NCBI GenBank assembly: GCA_008508345.1
Contig: QNGE01003817.1
Location: 1 to 64,000 of the forward strand
Reading direction: 5' to 3'
DNA: 64,000 nucleotides
Source of the DNA: Paragonimus westermani
Taxonomy: Eukaryota; Platyhelminthes; Trematoda; Plagiorchiida; Troglotrematidae
Below are positions 12,309 through 22,291 of the stretch, in pieces. Within the stretch, counting starts at the first letter, position 1. Every line of letters starts with the position of its first letter. Position numbers and translations under genes: made by a program. The notes beneath the pieces were generated by a model, which worked only from the letters and a program-made list of their open reading frames with translations, ran no database searches and was not told where the DNA came from.

Positions 12309-12872
12309 TTGTGTCCACAAAGACAGGTAAAGTACTTCAGCTGTGGCACAGTGGGTCATATTCAGTCAGTATGCAAGTCAAAACGTTTAAGTCACCTAAC
12401 GACAAACTCCAACTTGAATAGGCAACCATTGACTAATGACAATTCTACTGTCTCTCTATCTATTTTACCTCAGAACACTTCTCATGTTTTGGGAACATTA
12501 GTGTCCGTTTCTGGCAAGAGTCACGGTCTTACTGTTGACACCGGTAGTGTGGAGTCCATAATATCGCATTCAGACCTAGCTGTATTTTATCCTGATGCTG
12601 CTCTGCAGCTCATACAAGTTAACATTCGTGGAATTACCGGTCATTCGCTGTCTCTTGTGGGCTGCTGCACGGTATCGGTGAAGTTGCCCGATACCAGCCT
12701 AGGTGGTTGTCAATTTCTAATTTTAAGTTCAGGTCCTTTTATTCTTCGACTTGAAGTTTCACGACTGCTACATTCCGAAATTTCTCTGCTGACGTCAGTG
12801 AATGGAGTTGACATCGAAGAACGTATACTGGACTACTCTAAGGCCACAGGGGAATGCGAATACCAAAGGTGA
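12309..12872 (+). pseudogene. Gypsy retropepsin-like protease
   Basis: An open stretch of about 187 codons starts inside the second zinc knuckle and continues into an aspartic protease. The active-site segment LTVDTGSVESII carries the D-T-G triad near residue 76. A later hydrophobic stretch (FLILSSGPFILRLEVSRLL) corresponds to the C-terminal part of the fold. The enzyme would cleave Gag-Pol. It ends at 12872, where a frame change leads into the RT. The domain itself is rather well kept for such an old element. Confidence 0.75.
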
Positions 12873-13640
12873 AACCTGAAGCTCCCAGTGGCACAACCTT
12901 TCTTAAGAGACAAATCGTTTTATTTGGTTTGCTAGAACCTGTGCGCGAAGAATTGCAATCCATGTATGGCGAAGGTGTAATAACACCTGTTGACTCGTCA
13001 AACTTGGCGACTTCAACAGTGACACCACTAATAGCTGATGGGATCACACCGAGAAATTGTGGTGACTACAGGTTAACGTTGAATACACGCCTAGTACGAC
13101 GTACGTTGCACAACAAAAGAAACTGAGGATGTACTGTATCGGTTTTCGGGTTCTAAGGTTTTTCAAAACTTGATTGGAAGGATGCTTACTTGCGAATACC
13201 ACTAGACGAAATAGCAAGCAGTTCGACTATGATTACTACACTATCTAAACTGTATCGATACCGTTTTCTAACTTTTGGTTTGAACGTTGCGCCAACTGTA
13301 TTTCGGGATGTAATGAATACAGTTACTAAAGATCCAGATGGTATAGAAACCTATCAAGATGATGTTAGTTTTCATGCACCTGATAAGCTCACTCATGTCC
13401 ATAGTCTTCTCTCTCTGTTGAGGCGACTGTTGACTCCAGTGTGGCATTTTACCGGAAAAAGTGTAACTTCCCAGTTTTTTCTTTTTCATGCCTTGGTTAC
13501 ATTGTTGATAGCTTTAAACCAGACTCCCAACGCTCAGTCCCACTATCGAATGCACCACTAACCTCGCAAGTATCTTTCTGGTCTGCCATTCACTACCGCA
13601 ACAGATCACGAAGCGTCGAAATTCCTGTATCTCCCTAACA
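12854..13640 (+). pseudogene. Gypsy reverse transcriptase fragment, frameshifted
   Basis: Several frames together carry RT motifs: PVREELQSMYGEGVITPVDS (fingers, about 12938), CGDYRLTLNTRLV (about 13070), LTFGLNVAPTVFRDVMN (about 13269-13317) and the catalytic box degenerated to YQDDVSF (about 13352-13372; YxDD is still present). The block SCLGYIVDS near 13490-13516 is the post-palm LGYIVS-type motif. Frameshifts occur near 13125, 13190 and 13440. RNase H cannot be followed after about 13640. Confidence 0.75.
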
Positions 13641-14124
13641 AATCGCTGGCAGCGTCATGTGATGCCATGGCGCAACACTGGAGCATTAATCTTCTACCAC
13701 CTCAGGGGAATCGTATGGTTAATATTCTAGATTTGGAAGGCCTTTCTTAGCATCGAAGAGATGTTGACCAGGTTGAGTTCAGGTCCAGAGGTCAGTCTGT
13801 TGAAATAAACTCTGCTACTCCGAATTCTGATAAGCTATTCATAGGTCATCCTGTTGCACATTAGGGGATTGACACAGTTGAAGCACAAGCTATTCCTGAA
13901 TTGAAGAAAACACCCAAAGAACTAAAAGTCGGAAGATATGAATGTGATTTTGATTGCCACACTCCTGAGGAAGGCCACCCGAGGTGGTTGAAACGTAGAG
14001 TATTACGACTCGCTCATAACTTCGTGTTATTCTCAATCTGTCTACCAGGAATATATGAACGTTTGGGATCTAGACCTCCACAAAATTACAGATATCCTCA
14101 CGCTTATTCAACGTTTGGTGGATA
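13641..14124 (+). other. Degenerate 3' interior of old Gypsy
   Basis: Lies between the last RT motif and the 3' LTR. I see no RNase H or integrase signature. Short open frames only (for example 13901-14140). It may be residual pol or 3' untranslated sequence. Confidence 0.4.
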
Positions 14125-14294
14125 TGATGAACGAGACTGACATTCCTGGTGTTCTTTCGTTATGCGATCGTTTTATCATGTTAATATCTTGTACCATCGA
14201 AAAAATGAAACTCAGCAACATACATCCTGTGTTATTGTGTTTTATACTTTTTATACGTTCGATCCTCATTCCATATAATTCACTTCTGATTACA
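14125..14294 (+). repeat. 3' LTR of the 11.4-14.3 kb Gypsy
   Basis: Direct repeat of 11408-11587 in the same orientation, starting TGATGAACG and ending GATTACA. It lacks about 12 bases present in the 5' copy. The upstream bases are not a clean polypurine tract, so the left edge may be off by some tens of bases. Confidence 0.8.
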
Positions 14295-15857
14295 ATGGTT
14301 GCCTTTGCCTTCATCGTCTCTTTTGGTTCGTTTGTTCCTGAGCAATACACAGTGTTCAGATCTATTACAGGAAATCAAGTGGAGCGTGTTATCAGATTCC
14401 TCCGTTCCTCCACTACCATTCTTGAAGTGCTATTGCAAATATTTACAAAATTCGGGGTGGGTGCACAAACTAAATGTGTACCTGACATCATACTATATGA
14501 CCGAAAATACTAACACGGCGGGCCTGAATATATTGGGAACAGAAGAGAGTAAACAATAGGTTTACACGCATAAATGCGCTTTCGATAAAATGAAATGCTT
14601 TCAGTAAATCCATCACCCCTCCGGCCTCCGAAATGTTGCCCGAAATAACCTTCTGTTCGTTTTTTGGGGAAAAAAGATGAAAGGCGTGAGATATCCCAAG
14701 GAACGACTGAGTAGTACGCAGTGCTTCTGTGGGTAGGAAACAGGTCGCGCCTCGAAAAGGTTATCTTACCAGCACGAAATATTTGCGTGAAACTTATCAT
14801 ATTTCCAAATGCTCCTGGAAATAAAGGGTTTGCTCTCAAACACTATAATATTCTCTTTTTAGCTCTAACAAAACGGTGGTCAAAATGCTTTTTAGAACAA
14901 AGATGCCAAGTTGTTAATGGGCAAGCGTGCAGTGTACCAAACGGCTGCCGAATTTGTTGGAGACTTTCTTGCAAACGCTGTCAATGCCCTGATTCTCTAA
15001 GTGATCACTTTGTTTGAAAGTTCGTCTCGAATTTGTTACTTGACCAAAGTTACTCACTGTGTACGTTCTTCCGACGAACGTTGAGTGACGCACGTATAAC
15101 AAACGACGCCAAATATCAGAACCAAACCAAGTCGCTGGCAACGTGGTATTATTGACATAAATAATATAATCAATTTCAAGAACAAACCTCAATTCGTTTG
15201 CGTTTGTGGGATAAGACAACGTTTGGCCGCAGTATGCCGTCAAGGGTCCAAAGGGCACGTCAAGTACAAGCACAAACGACCGACAGACAATGACGAACCG
15301 ACCGAGTGCGATCAGATCGGTCTGATGTATGTCTAATTACCCGGGCTTCGGGCGGACCGATGGGCTGGTGACAGTTCAATGGCGGACCGTATTCACAAGG
15401 GTTAGGGAGGATGAGACTGACAGGTAGCAATATGTGTGGGGCGTCTGACTGGGATTCAATGACTGAGGGAGGTGGGCTGGAGGAATTAGTACTTCTAGAC
15501 ATGTGTTGTGTGAATAACGAAAACAAGCGTGTACTTGGACGGGGTCACGAGGAAGGGCGCGGCAGGGTCAGTCGAGGGGAATTTTGACCTCCAAAAATGT
15601 TCTACACTGGCCGCCAAAATTCCACTCAGGTGCCAGTCGACGAAGAATGTTCACAATCCGAATTCTGGTTCTCTCCTGAGCCTACCTAGAACGCTCACAG
15701 AAAATAACACAAACGTACAGGCGAGTTCGAAGATGCACACCTCAGGGGTTACGTTCTGACAAGGCCATCGTCCACGGCTTGTGCTGTACGTGACTCTCAG
15801 GCGTCCCATACGTCAAAGAGCGTAATTGGATGAAATCCGTCTCCTACAACTACCACC
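14295..15857. other. No gene recognised; may include the BEL 3' tail
   Basis: No domain seen. Because the BEL/Pao integrase on the minus strand ends at 15858, its 3' untranslated region and 3' LTR should lie somewhere in about 15.2-15.86 kb. I found no second copy of this sequence right of 20.4 kb, so LTR limits cannot be set. The GC-richer stretch 15240-15860 differs from the AT-rich 14.3-15.2 kb and may mark the tail. Confidence 0.4.
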
Positions 15858-16763
15858 CTACGCTCTTGACGGGACTGAAGCTCTTCTACTCGACTCCCTC
15901 AAAACGACAAATTTGCCTATGTCTCTTCGCAATATTCCTTTTGCCGTTTTTACGGACACTGTTCGAACCAGCCCGTCTTCGTTCTGTTCGCACCCCATAA
16001 TAATGCCATGGGGCCAGTGTCCCCGCGACACATTTTCCTCAACAACCAGAACCAGATCTCCCGCTCGAATATTATTTCGCGTCAGCAACCATCGCTTTCG
16101 CAGTTGGAGGATGGGCAAGTATTCTTTAAGCCACCTTCGCCAGAATACTGTCGCTAGTTGATTCACTTGTCTCCAACGTCTCGTATAACTCTTTTGAACA
16201 CTCTCAGCTGGCAATTCTATACCTCCGCCTCGAACTAGTAACAAATCGTTAGGAGTTAGTGGTTGTTCATCTCGACTATCTTGCGTAGGTGGAACTAGGG
16301 GCCGATTATTGAGCACACACTCAGTCTTGACGAACGGCGTGACTAGCGCGTCTTCGGTGAGTTGTTGCTCATTACCAATACTATACAATACCTTTTTAAT
16401 AGAACGAATTATACGCTCCCAAACACCCCCTCTGTGACTACTGGAAGGGGGGTCAAAGTGCCACTGTATTCCCCGAGTAAGCATTTGGTCACTAATCCTC
16501 CGATTATCCCATTTTTCTATCAAGTCGCGCAGCTCTCTGACTGCACCAATGAAATTAGTTCCATTAACGCTATATATGTCGGCTGGACAACCTCGCCGAC
16601 CAACAAATCGGATAAGCGCAGCAATAAATCCATCCGTGGAAAGATCATGTGCCACTTCAAGGTGCACAGCGCGAGTCTTCAGGCATGTAAACAAGCGGCC
16701 AAATCGTTTTTCTGTGCCCCTTCCTCGCTGAACTGGGACGAGCCCAAAGTGGTCTACCCCCAC
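15858..16763 (-). pseudogene. BEL/Pao integrase, catalytic Asp lost
   Basis: A 301-codon open stretch holding the integrase core and C-terminal region, which would insert element cDNA into chromosomes. It starts at GVDHFG (catalytic Asp at residue 4). The second catalytic Asp should be in 'SDNGTNF', but the sequence reads SVNGTNF (Val66, codon at 16566-16568). The Glu is present in GGVWERIIRS (Glu116). The C-terminal part has LTPNDLLLVRGG and a basic region, GDLVLVVEENVSRGHWPHG, typical of Pao integrases. Upstream, the same protein continues in another frame (16657-17157), so a frameshift lies near 16,700-16,780. One base change (GAT to GTT) explains the Val. Family assignment is firm. Confidence 0.9.
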
Positions 16764-17157
16764 TTGCTCGAACGGAAACCATGCCCCCCTCTACTCTAGC
16801 CGCGAGCAGAGGCGCCATCTGTTGATCGCACGGCAGAGCATTCTGTTTTTTGCAGCTGATGCATTTTCCGATTATTCTCTTCACTGCGCTGCCACCGTGT
16901 ACAATCCAATAGTATTTACGAATGGCTCCTAGTACGTGAGCAGGACCGCTATGTCCTTCAAGGGTGTGGAAATGTCGAACGATTAGGTCCACAACCGGGT
17001 GCTTGTTCGGCAGAATTGCTGGATGTTTCAGCCCCTGAGCATGAGAAGAGTAGTTAAGGCGCCCACCAACGCACAGTGTACTATCGATCAAGACTGAGCA
17101 AAGCCTTTGGAATTTTCCTGCCGCTTTCAATGTTCCGCTCGCGCGGTTTCCACTCAA
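16657..17157 (-). pseudogene. BEL/Pao linker and integrase H2C2 zinc domain
   Basis: Contains the HHCC module that precedes the integrase core: IVRHFHTLEGHSGPAHVLG supplies the His pair and CISCKKQN the Cys pair. HFHTLEGHSG and the YYWIVHGG block are characteristic of the BEL/Pao integrase N-terminus. Upstream, IDSTLCVGGRLNYS matches the 'LRVGGRL' connector between RNase H and integrase. The last about 35 codons run out of frame into the integrase core, marking the frameshift. The module binds zinc and helps integrase multimerise. Confidence 0.85.
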
Positions 17158-17943
17158 GCGCTGTAATTCTCCAAGAAAGACCTAACGCTGCACCATGCGG
17201 ATTACGTCTCCTTTGGCCATTTTGATTTAATCGGCTGCTAATGGACCAGTGCGTGGCCGAATGTGACTTGGGTGACCGTGGTGTTCTAACAGCCAACTCT
17301 TGAAACGCGATAGCTACGCAATGGACTTCAAGAGTTTAAACCAGTTCGAGAAGTGACTGTTCAACGGGCAGACTGCAGAGGCTTGAGGTAATGTGTTGAC
17401 GGAAACCTGCTGACGTTTAAGCTCGATTTCTGTCTGCGCATCCAGTCAAGGGGTATTTCGAGGCCATGTTCTGTCGTACGTGTGCAGAAACGCAGGGCCT
17501 ATCGACCAAGTTTCCCATCCCCTCGGATCTCGAATTCCACGAGAAGCCAAGTCTGCTGGGTTGTTCGTCGACCGAACATGTTTCCACTGTTCAGGTAGAC
17601 TTCATTCATGTATCGTGGCAATTCGGTTAGCAACAAAGGTACTGAATCTAGTGGTAGTGTTGTTTATGTAATGTAACACAACCGCCGAGTCGGTCCAGTA
17701 GGTTACGCTTTCGAAAGTCGTTCGAAGGCTAGTGGAAACAAGATTCTTAATCTCCACCGCAAAAGCCGCCGCGTCTAATTACAGGCGTGGTATGGTAACC
17801 ATTTTCATGGGAGTTACCCGGGATTTAGCTATCACAAGGGTGCAGTACGGCTGGCCCGCATTTGGGAAGAGTCGTGCATAAGCCACTGCCCCATAGCCCG
17901 TTTCCGAGGCGTCACCAAACACGTGCAGCTGTGCGCCGTTGAA
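17158..17943 (-). pseudogene. BEL/Pao RNase H region, several stops
   Basis: In the frame of the RT that precedes it, after one TAA at 17944-17946, I can read VFGDASETGYGAVAYARLF (the first RNase H Asp motif), TIPRL then a stop where 'TIPRLEL' is usual, VTYWTDSAVVLHYI (the second Asp motif) and NPADLASRGI (the Asp-containing tail motif). These identify the Pao RNase H, which degrades RNA in the RNA-DNA hybrid. At least six stops follow within about 700 bp. This is the most decayed part of the element. Confidence 0.8.
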
Positions 17944-18819
17944 TTAATCTGTGGCGTCCCTTGTGATACATCGTGGAATCTCAACTGGGTTAATATTCAT
18001 TACGTAAGCCAGCCATTCGTTCCACGTCTTGGCGTCATTCGGCTGAATTGGATCGTCGCATCCTAGGCCTTCTTTGCACAGTTTCTGTAGCAATAACTTC
18101 GCAGGCAGGATTAGTGAGGACACAAGGCCTAGCGGATCGAATATAGAAGAGATGGATGATAAGATGCCTCGACGAGTGAGCGGACCATCGCGCAAGTGAA
18201 ATCGCAGACGGAGTACATCAGAGACAGGGTTCGATTCGGTGTCAAGCATTCGTTCGTTTGGGAGTGTACTATCGCCAAATCCCTTAGATTTTTGAGCCCA
18301 ATCCGATTCGGGTATCGAACACAAGGCCTCCGGGATGTTTGAGATCCACTTTCTAAGCATGAATACCCCTCTAGCAACCAGCTTGTTAATTTGTGGGACG
18401 AAGCGCTTAGCTTTCTCGACGTCGGTTACGAAAATTAGGCAGTCGTCCGCGTAGAAGTCGCTGGCGATTGCCTCGACGGCTTTACCGTCATACTCACTTT
18501 CGAAGTCCTCTGCCGTCCTTCTGAGTGCATAAGATGCACAGAATGGAGAGGAGGTCGCTCCAAACGGGTGGGCGACCATTTGATACTCCACGGGGTCCGC
18601 TGACACATCATTGTCGGGCCACCAGAGGAATCGCAGGGCTCCTCGATCGCGTTCTGGAACCCTGACCTGCATGAACATTTCTTCTATGTCGGCGCGTAAT
18701 GGGACGGGATTCTTGCGGAAGCGTTGCATTACAAGGACTAGATCGGCGGAAAGGTCGGGGCCCTGGAGTAGCTGGTCATTCAAGGACGGTCTCCTACATT
18801 GGGCTGCACAGTCTAACAC
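17944..18819 (-). pseudogene. BEL/Pao reverse transcriptase
   Basis: A 291-codon open stretch covering the RT palm: VPLRADIEEMFMQVRVPERD (catalytic Asp44), PFGATSSPFCASYALRR (Pao-specific block) and the catalytic box FYADDCLIF (YADD at residues 123-126). The thumb region has GILSSISSIFDPLGLVSSLILPAKLL, a hallmark of the Pao (peptidase A17) family. All three catalytic Asp residues are present. Upstream, part of the finger region is displaced to another frame (18830-19042, CYLPHHGVV matching the 'YLPHH.V' motif), so a frameshift lies near 18,825. It ends at a TAA where RNase H begins. Confidence 0.92.
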
Positions 18820-18829
18820 AACGCGTAAT

Positions 18830-19042
18830 TTATCCGTTTTTTTTGTTTACCACTCCATGGTGAGGTAAGTAACATCTGGGTGAGAAGCATGATGACAGCT
18901 GGAGGGGGGCACACGAATAGCATAACCCTTCGTTACGTTTTTTTATTGCCTTAGTATATTGTAAACAGTAATTGCGGTCGCGAATGAATCGTCTTTTTAG
19001 GTACTCCAGTCGTTTCTTGGCAGGGGTCCTGTTGTTTGGCAT
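18830..19042 (-). pseudogene. BEL/Pao RT N-terminal fragment, shifted frame
   Basis: About 70 codons linking protease and RT: KKRLEYLKRRFIRDRNYCLQY followed by CYLPHHGVV. The latter is the conserved start of the Pao RT ('YLPHHAV'). It is separated from the protease frame (ends 19058) and the RT frame (starts 18819) by frame changes. Confidence 0.75.
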
Positions 19043-19057
19043 CCACGTTTCCGGATG

Positions 19058-19756
19058 TCACCAAGACAACGGAACAACATAGTGTCCGTTTGTCAGTTGC
19101 GTCGTGCTTTTAACTACGCGCACGGCGCTATCGTCTTCCATCGATCGGGGGCACGTGAACTTCTCTGTATCGGCAAACTCTGCACTATAAAGCCTTTTGA
19201 TTCGTTCGGCAATAGATACGTCCGCTCTTTGGGGGCAGTTAACGGCAGATAATCCACGCTCGTAAGACCCTAGCGGTCCTAGTATTATCCAGCCTAAGAG
19301 TGTCTCGACTGCATAAGGCTGTTTCCTGCCCCCTAGTCTTTGGTCAAACACCCAATGTGCTTCGGGGACGTCGTTACCGATGAGGATACTGACCCTTTTA
19401 CCAGGGGTTTCTCCAAAAGGGACGCATTCTAGATGCGGCCATTTGCAGATCTCGTTTCGAATTGCATCTACTGGTGGCTTCATCCGCAAATTAGGTACGG
19501 AATGCGCACGCTCGACCGCAACTTCGTCCTCCCCGTCAAGCGAACGAATCTCTAGGGCGACCGTCCTTCCCGGAATCACTTGTGAGCCCGTGATTGTGGT
19601 GACTCTTACTTCGGACGGCTTCCCAGTGAGGTTAATCCGATCAGTTAGCTCTTGACTCACCAATATGGTATCCGAACCGCTGTCTAGGAATGAGTAAGTC
19701 AGAACGTCCTCTGTCGGGCCGACCACCCTTGTGGTGGGTCTGACCGAAAAGCCCAC
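19058..19756 (-). pseudogene. BEL/Pao DUF1758-type aspartic protease
   Basis: A 232-codon open stretch. Near its start YSFLDSGSDTILVS gives the retropepsin-like D-S-G active site (Asp25). Then come LTGKPSEVRVTTITGS and a long DUF1758 region including SILIGNDVPEAHWV and TLLGWIILGPLG, both highly typical of BEL/Pao ('LIG.D', 'T.LGW...GP'). It would process Gag-Pol. The first about 15 residues run straight out of the Gag deletion joint, so the initiating Met seen here is probably not a real start. Confidence 0.92.
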
Positions 19757-20444
19757 TCAATATCTTCCGAGCTCTCTGGAGACCACTAGTGGGAGGGAGC
19801 ATGATGCACTCGCTAATTGCTTCAGTAGCGCTCCCCTTACAATAGTACAGAAGTTAAAGCAGACGTTGGCCATCGTCTGCTTCCTTGCTCTCCACATAGA
19901 ATTCGAACTGTTTGATAAATTTCCAATACTCTATGGGATTGCCATCAAAGTAAGCCAGCTCAACACTAGGGAGCTCTAGGCTCTTAACCAGAGGCTGCAA
20001 GGCTGACGCCACAGCGTCAGTAACAGTGTTCGCCCTCACGTCTGGCAGGGTGCACACAGCCAACCCAGTTGCCGAGCTCAGACCGATATGTGCGTGGCGA
20101 TCATCGACATAACTCCTTGTACGTGACACAGTATCGATCGATTGTTCATTGGCTCGCCCGAACTCGCTTTCCTCCTCTTCCATCCTGGCTACTTCAGCGT
20201 CCTTTCTTATTTTTAGCAGCTTCCGCCTGTGCCTTAGTTTAACTTCTAATAGTTCTAACTCTAGTTCTTCATCAAGGTATTTCTCCTCCAACTCAAGTAC
20301 TCGCCTCTGTGAGCGGGCTCTACTGGTAACAGATTCATTATCAATATGAGAACCAGAGTAAGAATAAACATCAACAGTTTCTTGCTCGATTTCGTCTTCG
20401 GCTGCAGCTGTTGGGACGATAGTCGATTTTATTAAAGTTGACAT
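19757..20444 (-). pseudogene. BEL/Pao Gag, truncated by internal deletion
   Basis: I choose the ATG at 20444 because the reading upstream of it belongs to the neighbouring Gypsy RNase H. The protein has an acidic start, then a long charged helical region (ELEEKYLDEELELELLEVKL, RRKLLKIRKDAEVARMEEEE), likely coiled coil. It then enters a DUF1759-type core with YFDGNPIEYWKFIKQFEFYV near residues 178-197. The open frame stops at 19854; the core can be followed a little further, to the ISECIMLPPTSG-like block near 19800. The rest of DUF1759 and the zinc knuckles are missing, and the sequence jumps to protease at about 19750. Confidence 0.85.
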
Positions 20445-20704
20445 CGTCGGTTTGCGAATAAAACTAACGGTTGCCACTGCTTTTTGACTAACTGCTTTCG
20501 AACTACACCGGCGGCTGTGGCCGAAGCGTCTGTCACGGTGGACAGTGGTGTTTTCAAATTAGAATGAGCAAAGAGTGCTGAGTTGGCTGTCGCACCCTTG
20601 ATCTTGATGAACACAGCGCATGCAGCCCCGATGAACCGAAATTTGCGCTCATCTCCACAAAGTAGATCGGTCATTGGTTGAAGTATATGCGCACAGAGAT
20701 GCAT
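20445..20704 (-). pseudogene. Gypsy RT thumb and RNase H start
   Basis: ILQPMTDLLCGDERKF is the RT-RNase H connector ('L..LL'), and PLSTVTDASATAAGVVRKQ is the RNase H opening with its catalytic Asp (TDAS). WQPLVLFANRR corresponds to 'WQPLAFFSRKL', right where the sequence changes to BEL Gag. The remaining RNase H and integrase are missing. Confidence 0.85.
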
Positions 20705-21433
20705 GGAACTTCTGTAGTAGTTGATCAGACCACTAGAACGACGGAGCTGATTAGAGCAATTTGGCTCGAGGTATTCACGGATAGCTCCAACCTCATTCGT
20801 GTGTGCGGTTGTTCCATTTCCTGGGGACTTATGACTCCGAAATTCTATAGTGGCCTTACACAGTTCGCATTTGGTGGGGTCAGGTGTGACGTCATTTTAT
20901 GTCAAACGCCCTAGTACAGAGGTGAGTAAAATGTACTTTATATGAAGATCTCACTACTAAATTATCACCCAGATGATGGTGGATGAGTTCCAAACCATAT
21001 GTCACTTCATGAATGAAGCGTAGGAATGTTTGGTCTGTGTTGCTCAAACCAAATGGTATTCGTGGAAGTTCGAGAAGGCCGAAGTGAGTTGTGACGGCGG
21101 TTTCGGGTATCTACTTTGGCTACCGGGATAGGGTGATGGGTAGGTACTAAATCTATCTTGATGAATGTTTTTTTCACGTAAGCAAGTAGTTAAATCCTGC
21201 ATGTGCGGGAATGCGTACTTTCCAGGGACGGTTGCCTTGTTTAGCCTGCGGTAAGCAATGCATGGGCATCAATCACCTGGTCTTTAAGGGACCATAAGTA
21301 CCGGTGGGGCCCATGAACTCTCGGAACGGCGCACTATTGCGTGTTCAGGCATGTGCTCGAGCACTTCCCTGGCGAGTTTAAGTTTGTCAGAAGCCAACCG
21401 GCGAGGCCTTGAAAGGATGTGGTGTGTGATACT
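20705..21433 (-). pseudogene. Gypsy RT fingers and palm, heavily decayed
   Basis: Several frames on the minus strand give scattered RT motifs: LKLAREVLEHM and IVRRSESSWAPPVLMVP (fingers, about 21,300-21,390), YRRLNKATVPGKYAFPHMQDL (about 21,190-21,260, one residue over the usual short quote), and a palm block ending HLGDNLV at about 20,960-20,985, where YxDD is expected. The YxDD box is therefore destroyed (LGDN). No open stretch over about 30 codons carries the domain. Confidence 0.7.
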
Positions 21434-21874
21434 TCAGATCACTAGTGGGATATTGCCCCATGTGCAAACGAGCTGTGGGAACACAGTGGAGAGGACCTCA
21501 AATTGTTTAGGAGTGGCGGGTTGAACATATGTGGGTGTTATGGCCGCAACGTTTGAGTGCTTGCTGGGTACGCTTAGCTTAGTGCTAGAGTCGATTAGCT
21601 GACAGCGTCTCCAATCAGCCAGAAGGCCGAAATGCCGGAGAAAATTGATGTCGATTGTAGTGAAAGTTACCACGGCAACTCTAAACATCCGGCGGAATGT
21701 CTGCCGGAGGCCCAGATTGAGAGTTAAGCACCGCTGCCCGCAAGTAGGTATTGAAGTGCCGTGTGCGGCGCTGGCCTGTTGACTGCAGATATGTGGCATC
21801 TCGTCTTTTGTAGACAAAGTACCCAGAACCTGCGCCCCGGTATCAACCAGGAACGTGTTTCCGGTATTTACATC
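21434..21874 (-). pseudogene. Gypsy retropepsin
   Basis: Starts with TFLVDTGAQVLGTLS (D-T-G at about 21,840-21,850). It continues through CGQRCLTLNLGLRQTFRRMF, FTTIDINFLRHFGLLADW and RRCQLID, which line up with the protease end of the 29.2-kb element (INLGLRRPFCWIF, IGIDLLQHFGLLVD). The region between D-T-G and CGQR is shorter than in that copy. A stop follows, near the start of RT. Confidence 0.8.
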
Positions 21875-22291
21875 TCACACAGAAGTGAGGCGACAGGGAA
21901 ATATAGCGGCGGCGGCACTGTTTGTTGTTGAAGATCGTTTGCTGAGTGTGTATCGTCTTACTGAGGCGTGGGTGCAGGGTTTGGTGTACCGTTTGGCTCT
22001 TCTACCGAAACATTCGTGGTACCAACAATCAGCGTTTGACCACGGCATATCTCCCCTGTGTGATATACTAGGTCGGAGACCTGAGGTACGGCTCAAAGAA
22101 AGTTTGTTCAAGCCACGTCGCAAGGCCGCAATATCTGCTTTCAAGCCCTCAATGCATGGTAAACCACCTTTTAAGGTAACCACCTCGTCGGGACCGCACG
22201 TGTCAACTATAGAACGTAGAATATATTGTGGTGCACCCAAACAACCAAGTAGTGGTTGAAAACGCTCCATCATTCGGCTAGCTATTTTCAC
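21875..22291 (-). pseudogene. Gypsy Gag C-terminal half with altered knuckle
   Basis: A 138-codon stretch. The segment CWYHECFGRRAKRYTKPC aligns with CWYHQQFGKKARRCRQPC in the 29.2-kb Gag. The third metal ligand (Cys) is Tyr here, so zinc binding is probably lost. Upstream, IASRMMERFQPL corresponds to the 'ADRI.E' end of the Gag core. The end of the frame runs towards protease through a frameshift near 21,870. Confidence 0.8.

Larger units (their letters stand above)
11408..14294 (+). mobile_element. Old Gypsy-type LTR retrotransposon
   Basis: Two direct repeats (11408-11587 and 14125-14294) flank a degenerate gag-protease-RT region in plus orientation, so this is one LTR element of about 2.9 kb. 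That is well short of the roughly 5 kb usual for Gypsy. RNase H and integrase are not recognisable between 13.6 and 14.1 kb, so the 3' half of pol seems deleted. I could not find a matching target-site duplication. The LTR edges are approximate; weak similarity may extend a little upstream of each. Confidence 0.75.
15858..20444 (-). mobile_element. BEL/Pao LTR retrotransposon, 5' truncated
   Basis: Reading leftwards from 20444: Gag, DUF1758-type protease, Pao-type RT, RNase H, H2C2 zinc-binding domain and integrase. This is the expected BEL/Pao order. The 5' LTR and leader are missing, because Gag starts a few bases from the RNase H of another element. An internal deletion has also joined Gag to protease. 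Several stops and shifts interrupt pol, and one integrase catalytic residue is lost. The copy is not autonomous. Confidence 0.9.
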
